The notes: a model not told the origin generated them from the sequence alone. A stretch of DNA of 59,741 nt from Acidaminococcales bacterium (GCA_031290885.1 JAISLQ010000046.1:1-59741); one strand, 5' to 3'; numbered from the stretch's first letter, positions 27,334 through 37,427 are shown. Made by a program: numbers and translations.

Positions 27334-28158
27334 GTGGAAGTAGTGGCGTTTGTCGGCCCGGCCGGAACAGGCAAAAGTTATAAAGCGCAAAAGATCGCCC
27401 GCGATGAAGGCGCCGATGCGATTATTGACGATGGGCTGCTTATCCGTGAAGGGAAAATATGGGCGGGGATTTCCGCCAAAAACGAGCAAAATCGTATAAT
27501 GGCCGTGAAAAGGGCTATTTTTAATGATGACGCTCACGTTAAAGCCGTGCGCGAAGCCGTAATGCGGGCAAAGCCGGAAAAAATACTGATCCTTGGGACA
27601 TCCGAGGCCATGGTTAGGCGCATTGCCGGAAAGCTTGGCATGCCGGAGCCGAATAAATTCATCGACATAGAGGACGTATCGACCAAACGCGAAATTGCCC
27701 GCGCCAAAGACAGCCGTTACAAAGAAGGCAAACATGTCGTGCCCGTCCCGGCGGTGGAATTAAAGCCGCATTACTCGGGCTACTTTATAGATCCTTTTCG
27801 CGGCTTTTTTTCCCAAAGCCGCCATACGCACGACTATGCCGCAAAGTCAATAGTCCGGCCGACTTTCAGCATGTACGGGAAAATGCTGATAGCCGATTCG
27901 GCGATTGAGGACATAGTCAAGTTGTCGGCGGCTGAGATAAAGGAAATTAAAGGCGTGCTCAGCGTAAACATAAGAAAATCGGAAAAGGAAAACAACGGCG
28001 GCATTTTCATTAACGTGGAGACCGTTTTGCTCTACGGGACGGTTATCAACGAAGTGGCCGCCGTGGCGCGGCGCTTAATCAAGCAGCAGGTGGAATTGAT
28101 GACCTTGATTGACGTGATTGCCGTAAACGTGTTCGTCCGCCGTCTGGCAGTCAGGTGA
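27334..28158 (+). CDS. P-loop ATPase/Asp23-Gls24-like two-domain protein
   Basis: A 274-residue protein. The N-terminus has a Walker A motif GPAGTGKSYKAQ at residues 8-19 and a short nucleotide-kinase-like region; the C-terminal 90 residues (KSIVRPTFSMYGKMLIADSA, NVETVLLYG) resemble the Asp23/Gls24 (DUF322) fold seen in envelope-stress proteins. Function is not known to me. The GTG at 27334 follows GGAAAGG. It is followed at about 50 bp by a DUF3870 gene, a pairing I recall from Firmicutes. Confidence 0.7.
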   Translation: MEVVAFVGPAGTGKSYKAQKIARDEGADAIIDDGLLIREGKIWAGISAKNEQNRIMAVKRAIFNDDAHVKAVREAVMRAKPEKILILGTSEAMVRRIAGKLGMPEPNKFIDIEDVSTKREIARAKDSRYKEGKHVVPVPAVELKPHYSGYFIDPFRGFFSQSRHTHDYAAKSIVRPTFSMYGKMLIADSAIEDIVKLSAAEIKEIKGVLSVNIRKSEKENNGGIFINVETVLLYGTVINEVAAVARRLIKQQVELMTLIDVIAVNVFVRRLAVR

Positions 28159-28211
28159 TTTTTCAGGCGTGAGGCCGGCTTTTTTGAGAATTTTCAGGAA
28201 GGAGATGCGTC

Positions 28212-28565
28212 ATGTACAATCCGCGCGACAATTTGGTGCTGTTTTCCGGCTATGCCAAACTTCCCACAGGCATTACCGCCAGCGAAATGTATAAGCTTAT
28301 CGGCATTGTCGTCTTGGTGGACATCAGTACCGGCGTGGTAGTGGAGGCCGATTGCACGCTGGCTACGGAACTGGCCAGGCGGCATGTTTCAAAATCCATC
28401 GCGGGTTATGATTTGAACCGAGGCAACGAGCCTTTGCAGCAGATGCTCGACAAAGTATATCAAGGCAGCGCGAAAAAAGCGGTAACGACTGTTATCAGAA
28501 TCATTTATGACAAGTACCGCAGTTACAAACAGGAAATGGCGCAAGACGCCAAAGACGAGACTTGA
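28212..28565 (+). CDS. DUF3870 domain protein
   Basis: A 117-residue protein matching the DUF3870 pattern: LFSGYAKLPTGITASEMY, VVLVDISTGVVVEADCTLA and VSKSIAGYDL. No signal peptide. Members are short, conserved Firmicutes proteins without known function. The ATG follows GGAAGGAGATG. Confidence 0.8.
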   Translation: MYNPRDNLVLFSGYAKLPTGITASEMYKLIGIVVLVDISTGVVVEADCTLATELARRHVSKSIAGYDLNRGNEPLQQMLDKVYQGSAKKAVTTVIRIIYDKYRSYKQEMAQDAKDET

Positions 28566-28613
28566 CAGCGAAACGGGGCGGTTGCGGCGCTGGGCGAGCG
28601 GGGGGAGGATGTT

Positions 28614-29702
28614 ATGCCGGTACAAGGCGATAAATCACTGGAATGGCTGAAGCGCTTTTCGGAAGCCAAAGGGGTAACAGGGTTTGAAAAAAGAATAAAA
28701 GCATTGCTGACAGAGCGCGTACAAGGCCTGGGGGATATTTCTTCCGACGGCCTCGGCAGCGTTGCCATAACGCACAAAGGCGCGGGCGGCGACGGGCCGC
28801 GGGTGATGATTGCGGCGCACATGGACGAAGTTGGGTTCATGGTAAAACATATAACCAAAGAAGGGTTTTTGAAATTCGTCCCTTTAGGCGGCTGGTGGGA
28901 GCAGGTGATGCTTGGGCAGAGGGTTACGGTTCACGCGGAAAAAGGCGACATCGTCGGTATCATCGGCAGCAAGCCGCCGCACATACTGACGGCGGAGGAA
29001 CGCAAAAAAATAGTCGATAAAAAAGATATGTTCATAGACGTCGGGGCGGACGACGGCCAGGAAGTTACCGAAATCCTGGGCGTCAGGCCGGGCGATTTTG
29101 TTACGCCGGAATGTAGTTTTGCCGTTATGGGCAATAAAAACTACCTTTTGGGCAAGGCTTGGGACAACCGCGCCGGCTGCGCGATCATGGCGGAAGCGCT
29201 GGAGCGGCTTGTCGGCGAAGGCCATCCCAATACAATCTGCGCGGTGGGGACGGTTCAGGAAGAAGTCGGCTTGCGGGGCGCCATAACCTCCGCCAATATG
29301 TTGCGGCCAGATGTGGCCCTGGTGGTAGATACAGCCATCGCCGGCGGCACGCCGGGGATAAGCGACGATATAGCGTCGGCAAAACTGGGCGGCGGCATCG
29401 CCGTTACTATTTATGACGCTTCACTTGTCCCTAACACCGCTTTGCGCGATTTGACCATAGAAACGGCGCAAAAAGAAAAAATAAAATATCAGTTCGCTTT
29501 TTCCGAGGGCGGCGGAACCGACGGCGGCAAAATTCACCTTCAGGGGTCGGGCGTGCCGACTTTGACGTTAAGTCTGCCCACCCGTTATATCCACAGCCAT
29601 CAAAGCATTATTCACTACCAGGATTACCAGGCGGCGGTCAGGCTTTTGACGGCGCTGGTCAAACGTTTGGACAAAAAGCTCTGCGAAGCTCTGCGCAGTT
29701 GA
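28614..29702 (+). CDS. M42 family metallo-aminopeptidase
   Basis: A 362-residue tetrahedral-type aminopeptidase. Metal and catalytic motifs are in the usual order: [27 protein letters not shown] (bridging Asp), [12 protein letters not shown] (catalytic Glu pair), [12 protein letters not shown] and [15 protein letters not shown]. Relatives are annotated as glutamyl aminopeptidase or, wrongly, as endoglucanase; cytosolic peptide degradation is the likely role. ATG 28614 follows GGGAGGATGTT. Confidence 0.9.
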   Translation: MPVQGDKSLEWLKRFSEAKGVTGFEKRIKALLTERVQGLGDISSDGLGSVAITHKGAGGDGPRVMIAAHMDEVGFMVKHITKEGFLKFVPLGGWWEQVMLGQRVTVHAEKGDIVGIIGSKPPHILTAEERKKIVDKKDMFIDVGADDGQEVTEILGVRPGDFVTPECSFAVMGNKNYLLGKAWDNRAGCAIMAEALERLVGEGHPNTICAVGTVQEEVGLRGAITSANMLRPDVALVVDTAIAGGTPGISDDIASAKLGGGIAVTIYDASLVPNTALRDLTIETAQKEKIKYQFAFSEGGGTDGGKIHLQGSGVPTLTLSLPTRYIHSHQSIIHYQDYQAAVRLLTALVKRLDKKLCEALRS

Positions 29703-29745
29703 CGCGCCGGGAGCAAAACGGCCGGGATTTAAGGAGGGTAAGATT

Positions 29746-30159
29746 GTGCAACGAACTTATGTAATGGTGAAACCCGACGGGGTACGGAAAAATCTTATTG
29801 GCGAAGTGATCGCGCGTTTTGAGCGCCGCAGTTTAAAAATAATCGGGCTGAAAATGATCAAGATGAGCGAGGCGCAAGCGAAAAGACACTACGGCGAACA
29901 CGCCGGCAAGCCCTTTTTCGATGAATTGGTGGAATTTATCACGTCAGGGCCGGTCGCGGCAATGGTGGTGGAGGGGGAAAACGCCATAAAAGCCGTGCGT
30001 TCCATGATGGGCGCCACCAATCCGCTTGACGCCGTCCCGGGCTCTATCCGCGGCGATTTTGCCCTGACCGTGTCCCAGAACATAGTGCACGGCTCGGACG
30101 GCGAAGAGAGCGCCGCAAGGGAAATAGCCAACTTCTTTGCCATAGGCGAAATATATTGA
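29746..30159 (+). CDS. ndk: Nucleoside diphosphate kinase
   Basis: A 137-residue enzyme that balances nucleoside triphosphate pools. It has the N-terminal [17 protein letters not shown], active-site region [15 protein letters not shown] and the phospho-His in [15 protein letters not shown] 29746 is preceded by AAGGAGGG. Length is normal. A dispersed repeat begins 15 bp after the stop. Confidence 0.95.
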   Translation: MQRTYVMVKPDGVRKNLIGEVIARFERRSLKIIGLKMIKMSEAQAKRHYGEHAGKPFFDELVEFITSGPVAAMVVEGENAIKAVRSMMGATNPLDAVPGSIRGDFALTVSQNIVHGSDGEESAAREIANFFAIGEIY

Positions 30160-30173
30160 TTGTCGCTTCAATG

Positions 30174-30310
30174 CTGTTCCCATATTAAAACGCCCCTTAA
30201 AGGCTGCGCGGCGCAAAACGCAGGCGGATCCCGTGGGCTCGGCGAGGCTTTGGAACACGGCAGGGCGGTAAATTGGCCGTAACGGCAGTATGATTTTAAT
30301 CTGGGAACAG
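30174..30310. repeat. Dispersed intergenic repeat, copy 3 (best conserved)
   Basis: Terminal inverted repeat CTGTTCCCATATTAAAAC (30174-30191) against GATTTTAATCTGGGAACAG (30292-30310). The interior has CTGCGCGGCGCAAAACGC and GGCGGTAAATTGGCC. The right end, TGATTTTAATCTGGG, recurs at 50229-50242. The element fills the ndk to EF-G-like gap. Confidence 0.7.
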
Positions 30311-30376
30311 TAAGTAATATAGGGAAAACAAACCATACGTAACAAGGATTTTATTTGATTGCTGGAGGGATTTACT

Positions 30377-32449
30377 TTGAAAGATTACAAAGGCGACAAA
30401 ATCCGCAACGTAGCAATAATCGCGCATGGCGGGGCCGGCAAGACTTCGGTCGCGGAGGCGCTGCTTTATCGTTCCGGCGCTATAACCAGGATGGGGCGCA
30501 TTGAAGACGGCAATGCCACCACCGACTTTGAGGCGGAGGAAACAAAGCGCAAAAGCAGTATCGGCATGGCGCTCGCTCCTGTCGAATGGCGCGGGCAGAA
30601 AATAAATTTTCTTGACACCCCCGGCTACGCTGATTTCGTTGGCGAAGTAAAAAGCGCGCTCAGGGCGGCTGAAAGCGCTTTGGTAGTTGTATGCGCGGCT
30701 TCGGGGGTTGAAGTTGAAACGGAAAAAGTATGGCGTTACGCCAATGAGCTTAAATTGCCGCGCGTAATAATGATCAACAAAATGGATCGCGAAAACGCCG
30801 ATTTTAGCAATGTAGTAGAAGAATTGCGCGTCAAGATGGGGGCGGGCATTTTGCCGGTGCAGATGCCGATCGGCGCGGAAGCGGGATTTAAAGGCATTAT
30901 TGATCTTTTGAAAATGAAAGCGTATTTCCAGCAGGGCAATAGTTCGGTTGAGCAGGAAATACCGGCGGAATTTATGGATGCCGCCGGCAAGGCGTATGAA
31001 GCGATGGTGGAAGCGGCTGCGGAAACAGACGACGAGATGATCGCGAAATTTTTGGAAGGCGAGAAACTCACGGAAGAAGAGATCATGCGCGGCATTGTCA
31101 ATGGGATAAGAAACGCCAAAATATATCCGGTAGTGGTTGGTTCGGCTTTAAAGAGCATAGGCATGGGGCGGGTCATGGATGCGATAGTCGATTACATGCC
31201 GGCGGCGGTGGAAAAAGAGTTTGCCGTAACCGACAAAAAGTCCGGGGAGGAAGTTTTGCGCAAAGCCGACGATTTATTGAACGCCCTGGTATTTAAAACG
31301 ACTACCGATCCTTTCGTGGGGCGGCTAAGTTATGTAAAAGTTTTCTCCGGCGTTTTAAAAGGCGACGGCGCCATTTATAACGTGAGCAAGGACAAAACGG
31401 AAAGGGTCGGCAATCTTTTCACCCTGCGCGGCAAGAACCAGATACCCCTTAAAGAGATTGTCGCGGGCGACATCGGCGTCATCGCCAAATTGCAGGACAC
31501 CGCTACCGGCGACAGCATCGGCGACAAGGACAGGCCAATGCTTTTTCCGCCGATCGATTTCCCCAAACCGATGTACACTTTATGCATCGAGGCCAAAAAT
31601 AAAGCCGATGAGGACAAGATTGGGCAGGCGCTTTCGCGGCTGATGGACGAAGACCAGACTTTCCTCTTGGACAAAAATTCCGAAACGAAGGAAAAGCTGG
31701 TCAGCGGCATAGGCGATCAGCATCTTGATGTCATAATGGAAAAACTGAAACGCAAATTCAGCGTGGAAGCCATACTCAAACCCCAGACCGTCGCCTACCG
31801 GGAGACCGTCCGGGGAAAGGCGCGGGTGGAAGGGAAACACAAAAAACAAAGCGGCGGGCATGGGCAATACGGGCATGTGGTCGTTGAGCTGGAACCGCTT
31901 GCGCCCGGCGAGGGATTCCAGTTTGTCGATTCGATTTTCGGCGGCGCGGTGCCGCGCCAATACATACCGGCGGTGGAAAAAGGGATGCGCGAGGCCATAC
32001 AGGGCGGCGTCCTGGCGGGGTATCCGGTTGTCGATATAAAAATAAATTTAGTTGACGGTTCTTACCATACGGTCGACTCTTCCGAAATGGCTTTCAAAAT
32101 CGCCAGCCACCAGGCTTTCAAAAAAGCCGCTATCCAAGCGAAGCCGGTTTTGCTTGAACCTGTTTACAACGTGCAGGTGATCGTGCCGGAAGGCAACATG
32201 GGCGACATAATCGGGGATTTTAACAGCAAACGCGGGCGCATAATCGGCATGGAGCCGATCGGCGACGGGCTTGGCTGCGTCAAGGCGCAGGTCCCTTATT
32301 CGGAACTTTTGAAATACGCGGTCGATTTGCGTTCCATGACCCAAGGCAGAGGCAGTTTTGACATGGCTTTTTCACATTATGACGAAGTGCCGCAAAAAAT
32401 AGCGGAAGAAATAATCGCCAAAGCCGGCGTTAAAAATTCCGAGGATTGA
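30377..32449 (+). CDS. Elongation factor G-like protein (EF-G paralogue)
   Basis: A 690-residue translational GTPase with EF-G domain order. The P-loop is HGGAGKTS where canonical EF-G has HIDAGKTT; this variant marks the EF-G-like subgroup. Switch motifs are FLDTPGYADFVGEV and INKMD. Domains IV-V carry KKQSGGHGQYGHVVVE and GNMGDIIGDFNSKRGRI. Paralogues of this group may act in ribosome recycling or have a reduced role in translocation; no assignment is possible here. TTG 30377 is chosen because GGAGGG is seven bases upstream. Confidence 0.88.
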   Translation: MKDYKGDKIRNVAIIAHGGAGKTSVAEALLYRSGAITRMGRIEDGNATTDFEAEETKRKSSIGMALAPVEWRGQKINFLDTPGYADFVGEVKSALRAAESALVVVCAASGVEVETEKVWRYANELKLPRVIMINKMDRENADFSNVVEELRVKMGAGILPVQMPIGAEAGFKGIIDLLKMKAYFQQGNSSVEQEIPAEFMDAAGKAYEAMVEAAAETDDEMIAKFLEGEKLTEEEIMRGIVNGIRNAKIYPVVVGSALKSIGMGRVMDAIVDYMPAAVEKEFAVTDKKSGEEVLRKADDLLNALVFKTTTDPFVGRLSYVKVFSGVLKGDGAIYNVSKDKTERVGNLFTLRGKNQIPLKEIVAGDIGVIAKLQDTATGDSIGDKDRPMLFPPIDFPKPMYTLCIEAKNKADEDKIGQALSRLMDEDQTFLLDKNSETKEKLVSGIGDQHLDVIMEKLKRKFSVEAILKPQTVAYRETVRGKARVEGKHKKQSGGHGQYGHVVVELEPLAPGEGFQFVDSIFGGAVPRQYIPAVEKGMREAIQGGVLAGYPVVDIKINLVDGSYHTVDSSEMAFKIASHQAFKKAAIQAKPVLLEPVYNVQVIVPEGNMGDIIGDFNSKRGRIIGMEPIGDGLGCVKAQVPYSELLKYAVDLRSMTQGRGSFDMAFSHYDEVPQKIAEEIIAKAGVKNSED

Positions 32450-32550
32450 CGGCGGCTTTGGCGCGCCGCTCCCCGGTGGGGCGCAATAAGGGCAGGATCC
32501 GCCGAACGTTGAGGCGGGGCTTGCCGCCATATAATATGGAGGTTTGCAAA

Positions 32551-34542
32551 ATGGAACCTATCGACCGTAAGGCCATCACCGCTTTGCGCACTTTGTCCAT
32601 AGACGCGATTGAGGCGGCAAGTTCCGGGCATCCCGGTTTTCCGCTGGGGGCCGCGCCGTTAATGTACGCCATATGGAAGGAATTTTTAAACTATGACCCC
32701 GCCTGTCCCCGCTGGGAAGGCCGCGATCGGTTCGTTTTATCGGCGGGACACGGTTCCGCGCTTTATTACGCCATGCTTCATTTGAGCGGGTTTGACCTTT
32801 CCATGGAGGAACTTAAAAAATTCCGCCAATGGAACTCAAAAACGCCGGGGCATCCCGAATACGGCCATACCGCAGGAGTTGAGGCGACTACCGGCCCGCT
32901 TGGGCACGGATTTGCCACCGGCATCGGCATGGCGATCGCCGAGAAGATGCTTGCCGCCCAATACAACCGGCCGGGATTTGAGATTGTCAGCCATTATGTT
33001 TACGGCATAGTCTCCGACGGCGACATGATGGAAGGGGTGGCGGCCGAGGCGGCTTCGCTGGCCGGCGCCCTGGGGTTGGGCAAGGTGATTTATTTATACG
33101 ATGACAACAAGATAACGATCGAAGGCTCGACGGAAATCGTCTTTACGGAAGATGTGCGGGCGCGTTTTGAGGCTTACGGCTGGGACGTCAGGCAGGTCGG
33201 GGACGCGGAAGACATAGGCGCCCTGGCTTTGGCGATCCGTAAAGCCAGGGAAACAGCCGACAAACCGTCTTTGATCATGGTTCGTACGCACATTGGTTTT
33301 GCCAGCCCCAAACAAGACACCCCGGCTGCCCACGGCGAGCCGCTGGGAGCGGAAAACGCGGCCAGAACCAAAGAAAAGCTGGGCGTTCCCGGAGAGCGGC
33401 CGTTTACGGCGCCGGCAGAAGTAAAGGAGTATTTTGCGGAAAAAAGCAAGGTTATGGCCAGAAAGCGGGCGCAATGGGAAGCGCTTTTTTCCGCCTATGA
33501 AAAAGAGTACGGCGCTTTGGCGAAAGAGTTGGCCGAACGCTGGAAAAGCGGCTTCAGAGTGGAAAGCGGCGATCTGTCCGGCATTTTTGCCGACATTAAG
33601 CAGACGTCCACGCGCGAGGCATCCGGGCTCATACTGCAAAAGCTGTCCGCGTTGGTTCCTTCTTTGTGCGGCGGTTCCGCTGACCTTGCTCCTTCCAACA
33701 AGACCTATGTAAACGGCGCGGGCGATTTTTCCCGCGCTGACCCTGCCGGGCGGAACATACATTTCGGCGTGCGCGAGCAGGCGATGGCGGCCATTGCCAA
33801 CGGCATGGCTCTGCACGGCGGGTTTGTGCCTTATTGCGCGACTTTTCTGGTATTTGCCGATTTTATGCGGCCGGCGGTCAGGTTGGCGGCGCTGATGGGC
33901 GTACATGTGATATTTGTGTTTACTCACGACAGCATAGCGGTCGGCGAGGACGGGCCGACCCATCAGCCGGTTGAGCAGACCATGAGCCTTAGAATCATTC
34001 CCGGTTTGCTTGTCCTGCGCCCGGCGGACGCGCTGGAGACAGCCGAGGCGTGGCGGGTGGCAATAAATGGCCGAAAGCCGGCGGCGCTTGTCCTTACTAG
34101 GCAAAAAGTGCCGGTGTTGGGCGCTTTTTCCGATGCAATCAAGGCCGGGGCGGAAAAGGGCGGATATGTAATCAGCGCGGAATCGGCCTCCCCTCTGGAC
34201 ATAACTCTGGTGGCGGCCGGCTCGGAAGTGGCGCTGGTCCTGGCGGCGCAAAAAGAACTTGCCGGGCTGGGGATAAACGCGCGCGTGGTTTCCCTGTGCA
34301 GCTGGGAGCTATTTGACAGCCAAAGCGAAGAATATCGGGCGCGGACTATACCGAAAAGCGCGCCGGCGCTGGCGGTTGAGGCGGGCGTACCGCACGGCTG
34401 GGAAAAATACGCCGTCCGCCCGGAAAACATACTTGCCCTTGATCGTTTCGGGCAATCGGCGCCGGGAGGCGAAGTATATGAAAAACTTGGCTTCAGCGTG
34501 GCCAATGTCGTAGACAAAGCCCGCCGGATCATTGGCGCGTGA
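32551..34542 (+). CDS. tkt: Transketolase
   Basis: A 663-residue thiamine-diphosphate enzyme of the pentose phosphate pathway, in one polypeptide. Features are SSGHPGFPLGAAPLMYA, GPLGHGFATGIGMAIAEK, the ThDP site SDGDMMEG, then FGVREQAMAAIANGMAL and FTHDSIAVGEDGPTHQPVEQ in the pyrimidine domain. ATG 32551 follows GGAGG; the open frame extends upstream without conservation. It overlaps aroK and is therefore probably co-transcribed, supplying erythrose-4-phosphate for the shikimate pathway. Confidence 0.94.
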   Translation: MEPIDRKAITALRTLSIDAIEAASSGHPGFPLGAAPLMYAIWKEFLNYDPACPRWEGRDRFVLSAGHGSALYYAMLHLSGFDLSMEELKKFRQWNSKTPGHPEYGHTAGVEATTGPLGHGFATGIGMAIAEKMLAAQYNRPGFEIVSHYVYGIVSDGDMMEGVAAEAASLAGALGLGKVIYLYDDNKITIEGSTEIVFTEDVRARFEAYGWDVRQVGDAEDIGALALAIRKARETADKPSLIMVRTHIGFASPKQDTPAAHGEPLGAENAARTKEKLGVPGERPFTAPAEVKEYFAEKSKVMARKRAQWEALFSAYEKEYGALAKELAERWKSGFRVESGDLSGIFADIKQTSTREASGLILQKLSALVPSLCGGSADLAPSNKTYVNGAGDFSRADPAGRNIHFGVREQAMAAIANGMALHGGFVPYCATFLVFADFMRPAVRLAALMGVHVIFVFTHDSIAVGEDGPTHQPVEQTMSLRIIPGLLVLRPADALETAEAWRVAINGRKPAALVLTRQKVPVLGAFSDAIKAGAEKGGYVISAESASPLDITLVAAGSEVALVLAAQKELAGLGINARVVSLCSWELFDSQSEEYRARTIPKSAPALAVEAGVPHGWEKYAVRPENILALDRFGQSAPGGEVYEKLGFSVANVVDKARRIIGA

Positions 34543-35087
34543 TGCCCGGCAAAGGCAATATCGCGCTGGTAGGCTTTATGGGCACAGGCAAGACAACGGT
34601 CGGGCGCCTGCTTGCGGAAAAACTGGGCATGGCGTTTGTCGATACGGATGAGGAGATTGAGAAAGCGCAGGGGAAACCCATTCCCGAGATATTCGCGCAA
34701 AACGGGGAGGAATTTTTCCGCGAAACGGAAAGCAGGGCGCTGAAAGTTGTCGCCGCCCGAAACGGGCAGGTTATAGCCACCGGCGGCGGCGCGATTGTGC
34801 GCGAGGATAATTTCTCCGAACTGTCGAGGCGGGCGCATATCATCTGCCTCCGGGCGTCCCCCGCCGTTATACTGCGGCGTACGGCAGCCGATGCCGGCCG
34901 GCCGCTTTTGCAGGGCGGCGAGCGGATAGAGAGGATAGCCTCTTTGCTTAAAGCGCGCGAGCCGCATTACGCCAAGGCGGAATGTGCCGTGGACACGGAC
35001 GGCAGAAGCTTTTCGGAGATAATCGGGGAAATCAGGCTGTTTTTGCTGAAAACAGGGTTTATCCCGCAAAACGCGGATTTTCAATGA
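34542..35087 (+). CDS. aroK: Shikimate kinase
   Basis: A 181-residue kinase of aromatic amino acid synthesis. It has Walker A GFMGTGKTTVGRLLAEKLG at residues 9-27, shikimate-binding DTDEEIEK, FFRETESRALK and ATGGGAIVRE, and the lid region RPLLQGGERIERI. It starts within the transketolase stop (TGATG) and ends overlapping larB (ATGA), so the three genes are coupled. Confidence 0.93.
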   Translation: MPGKGNIALVGFMGTGKTTVGRLLAEKLGMAFVDTDEEIEKAQGKPIPEIFAQNGEEFFRETESRALKVVAARNGQVIATGGGAIVREDNFSELSRRAHIICLRASPAVILRRTAADAGRPLLQGGERIERIASLLKAREPHYAKAECAVDTDGRSFSEIIGEIRLFLLKTGFIPQNADFQ

Positions 35088-35854
35088 GAGACGAAATGGA
35101 CGGGGAATTGAAAGATATTTCTTTTATATTGCGTCAATACAAAACAGGCCGCCTCAGCCACGAAGAGGCGATGCGGGAGTTGAGCGCGGGCTGCGTCGAA
35201 GATCTCGGTTTTGCCAAGATTGACCATGCGCGCATGAAGCGGCAGGGTTTTCCCGAAGTGGTGTATTGTGAGGGAAAGGGCGCGGAACAGGTAACGGCCA
35301 TAGTAAAAAGCCTTGCCGCGAAGGGGCGGAACGTTTTGGCCAGCAGGGCGGGGCCGGAATTTTTCGCGCAAGTAAAAAAAGCCCTGCCGGACGCTTTTTA
35401 TAATGAACAGGCCCGCATGATCGTGGTCATGAACGAAAAGCCCGTAGTGGACCAGCAGCGCTACATCGCCGTAATAACTGCCGGAACGAGCGATGCGCCG
35501 GTGGCGGAAGAAGCGGCGCTGACGGCGGAGGTGATGGGCAATAAAGTCGAGCGGGTCTTTGATGTCGGCGTGGCCGGGATACACCGTCTGTTCGCCAACC
35601 TCGATCTCATCCGCAAAGCTAATGTATGCGTGGTCGCGGCCGGCATGGAAGGCGCGTTGGCCAGCGTAGTCGGCGGGCTTGTCGACAAACCGGTCATAGC
35701 GGTTCCCACCAGCGTTGGCTACGGGGCCAATTTTGGCGGGCTTTCGGCGCTTTTGTCCATGCTCAACAGTTGCGCCGCCGGTGTAGGCGTAGTCAACATA
35801 GACAATGGATTTGGCGCCGGGCGGTTGGCTGCTTTAATAAATAAAATGAGGTGA
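35084..35854 (+). CDS. larB: Nickel-pincer cofactor carboxylase LarB
   Basis: A 256-residue PurE-related protein. LarB carboxylates and hydrolyses nicotinic acid adenine dinucleotide, the first step toward the nickel-pincer nucleotide of lactate racemase. The N-terminal helical part (LRQYKTGRLSHEEAMRELS) and the C-terminal PurE-like part (VITAGTSDAPVAEEAA, GMEGALASVVGGLVDKPVIAVPTSVGYG) are clear. ATG 35084 overlaps the aroK stop. larC follows; larA and larE are not in the window. Confidence 0.9.
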   Translation: MRDEMDGELKDISFILRQYKTGRLSHEEAMRELSAGCVEDLGFAKIDHARMKRQGFPEVVYCEGKGAEQVTAIVKSLAAKGRNVLASRAGPEFFAQVKKALPDAFYNEQARMIVVMNEKPVVDQQRYIAVITAGTSDAPVAEEAALTAEVMGNKVERVFDVGVAGIHRLFANLDLIRKANVCVVAAGMEGALASVVGGLVDKPVIAVPTSVGYGANFGGLSALLSMLNSCAAGVGVVNIDNGFGAGRLAALINKMR

Positions 35855-35860
35855 ATTGAA

Positions 35861-37054
35861 ATGCGGGCTTTGTATGTGGATGCTTTTAGCGGAATCAGTG
35901 GAAATATGTTTATGGGGGCGCTGCTTGATTTAGGCGTTCCCGAAGAACATTTGCGCGAGCGGCTGGGCATGCTGAACTTGCCAGGCTACGAACTGTCCAT
36001 ACGTAAAGTGATGAAATGCGGCATTGCCTCAACTTACGCAGAGGTCAACATTAAAGACGCGCATGAGGGCGGGGCGCACGGGCATCGCGGCCTCAGCGGA
36101 ATAGTGTCTTTGATCGACAAGTCTTTGCTCGACTTGAAAACCAAACAGAAAGCTATTGACATCTTCGTCTTTTTGGCGCGGGCGGAGGCCAAGGTTCATG
36201 GCATAGCCGTCGAAGACGTTCACTTTCACGAAGTGGGGGCGGCCGATGCGATTGTCGATATAGTGAGCGCCGCCGTTTGCCTGGATTGGCTAAGCATTGA
36301 ATCGGTGTTTGTTTCGAGAGTGAGGACGGGTTTTGGTTTCACGCAGTGCGGCCACGGGCGTATGCCTGTTCCCGCGCCGGCAACTGTGGAATTGCTGCGA
36401 AGCATTCCCTTTTATGAAGGCGATATTGAAAAAGAACTGGCGACGCCTACCGGAGCGGCGATACTTGCCGCAGTCGCCCAGGTCAGCCAAAGCGTCCCGG
36501 ACGGATTTGTCAGCGAGCGCATAGGATACGGCGCCGGCAGCTACGATCTGGACATTCCGAACGCGCTGAGGGTCATAAAGGGAGAAATAGCGCCAAAAGA
36601 AAACAGGAAAAAAATGCTTGTCATGGAAACAAATATTGATGACATGAATCCGCAGATTTACAGCCATGTTATCAATAAACTTTTCGCCGCAGGCGCATCG
36701 GACGCCTGGGTAACCCCGATCATTATGAAGAAAGGCCGCCCGGCGTGCCTATTGTCGGTGCTTTTGCAGGATTTTCTGCTTGACGATATCGCAAAGATAG
36801 TTTTTTCCGAAACAAGCACTTTAGGCGTGCGCTATTATAGCGTGGGACGCAACGTGCTGGAAAGGTACACCGAAAAGATAAAACTGCCGTTATATGGCGA
36901 CATGCATATCAAATACGGCAAGCTTGACGGCAAGATCATAAACATGGCGCCGGAATTTGAAGATTGCAGCAATCTTTCCGCCCTGACCGGCCGCCCGATA
37001 AAAGAAATCTGGCAGGCGGCCATGCGGTTCGCGGCGCAAAAAGAAAGCGAGTGA
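35861..37054 (+). CDS. larC: Nickel insertion protein LarC
   Basis: A 397-residue CTP-dependent cyclometallase that inserts nickel into the pincer nucleotide. It is one uninterrupted frame, unlike the frameshifted larC of Lactobacillus plantarum. Motifs are DAFSGISGNMFMGALLDLG, VHFHEVGAADAIVDIV, a His-containing stretch (HEGGAHGHRG, a possible metal-binding segment) and METNIDDMNPQIYSHV with GASDAWVTPIIMKKGRPA in the C-terminal domain. It lies 6 bp after larB. Confidence 0.92.
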   Translation: MRALYVDAFSGISGNMFMGALLDLGVPEEHLRERLGMLNLPGYELSIRKVMKCGIASTYAEVNIKDAHEGGAHGHRGLSGIVSLIDKSLLDLKTKQKAIDIFVFLARAEAKVHGIAVEDVHFHEVGAADAIVDIVSAAVCLDWLSIESVFVSRVRTGFGFTQCGHGRMPVPAPATVELLRSIPFYEGDIEKELATPTGAAILAAVAQVSQSVPDGFVSERIGYGAGSYDLDIPNALRVIKGEIAPKENRKKMLVMETNIDDMNPQIYSHVINKLFAAGASDAWVTPIIMKKGRPACLLSVLLQDFLLDDIAKIVFSETSTLGVRYYSVGRNVLERYTEKIKLPLYGDMHIKYGKLDGKIINMAPEFEDCSNLSALTGRPIKEIWQAAMRFAAQKESE

Positions 37055-37073
37055 GGGCGAAGGGTTCGGCGAT

Positions 37074-37427
37074 TCAGCAATCGAAAAGATCCCGGCCGTT
37101 TTCCGCGCTAAGCGTCAAGGCCGGGCTCGGATAGTAAAATTGGCAGTATTGCGGATGAAAGGCTTCGGCGGCAAATCTGGTCAATAGCAGCGCCGACACG
37201 CTATCTTCAAACTGCAGGAAATTAGCGTTGTTTATGTCGGCATCGTCGACAATTACCAAAAGAAACGGCGGCGCATCCGGCGCGTCCGGCGGCAGTTGGC
37301 CGCGCTCAAGCGGCATTCCCGGCACTACGCGCAGGAACCCTTTGACCGAGCCGTCGCCGCTTTTTACGGCGCAGCGGTAAATATTGTGATAAAGCGTTTT
37401 GGCAAGCGTAAGAGACAAATTGCCCAT
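37074..37427 (-). CDS. Protein of unknown function
   Basis: A 117-residue soluble protein convergent with larC and divergent from the TAXI receptor gene. It has no recognised domain, signal peptide or membrane segment. Visible features are a central acidic stretch (LLVIVDDADINNANFLQFED) and an aromatic C-terminal part (FHPQYCQFYYPSPALT). AAAGGAG nine bases before the ATG supports it as a real gene. Confidence 0.6.
   Translation of the reverse strand: MGNLSLTLAKTLYHNIYRCAVKSGDGSVKGFLRVVPGMPLERGQLPPDAPDAPPFLLVIVDDADINNANFLQFEDSVSALLLTRFAAEAFHPQYCQFYYPSPALTLSAENGRDLFDC

Noticed and set aside
33094-34251. A 385-codon minus-strand open frame opposite transketolase
   Set aside because: Shadow of a well-supported gene; composition is the reverse of transketolase coding sequence and no motif is present.
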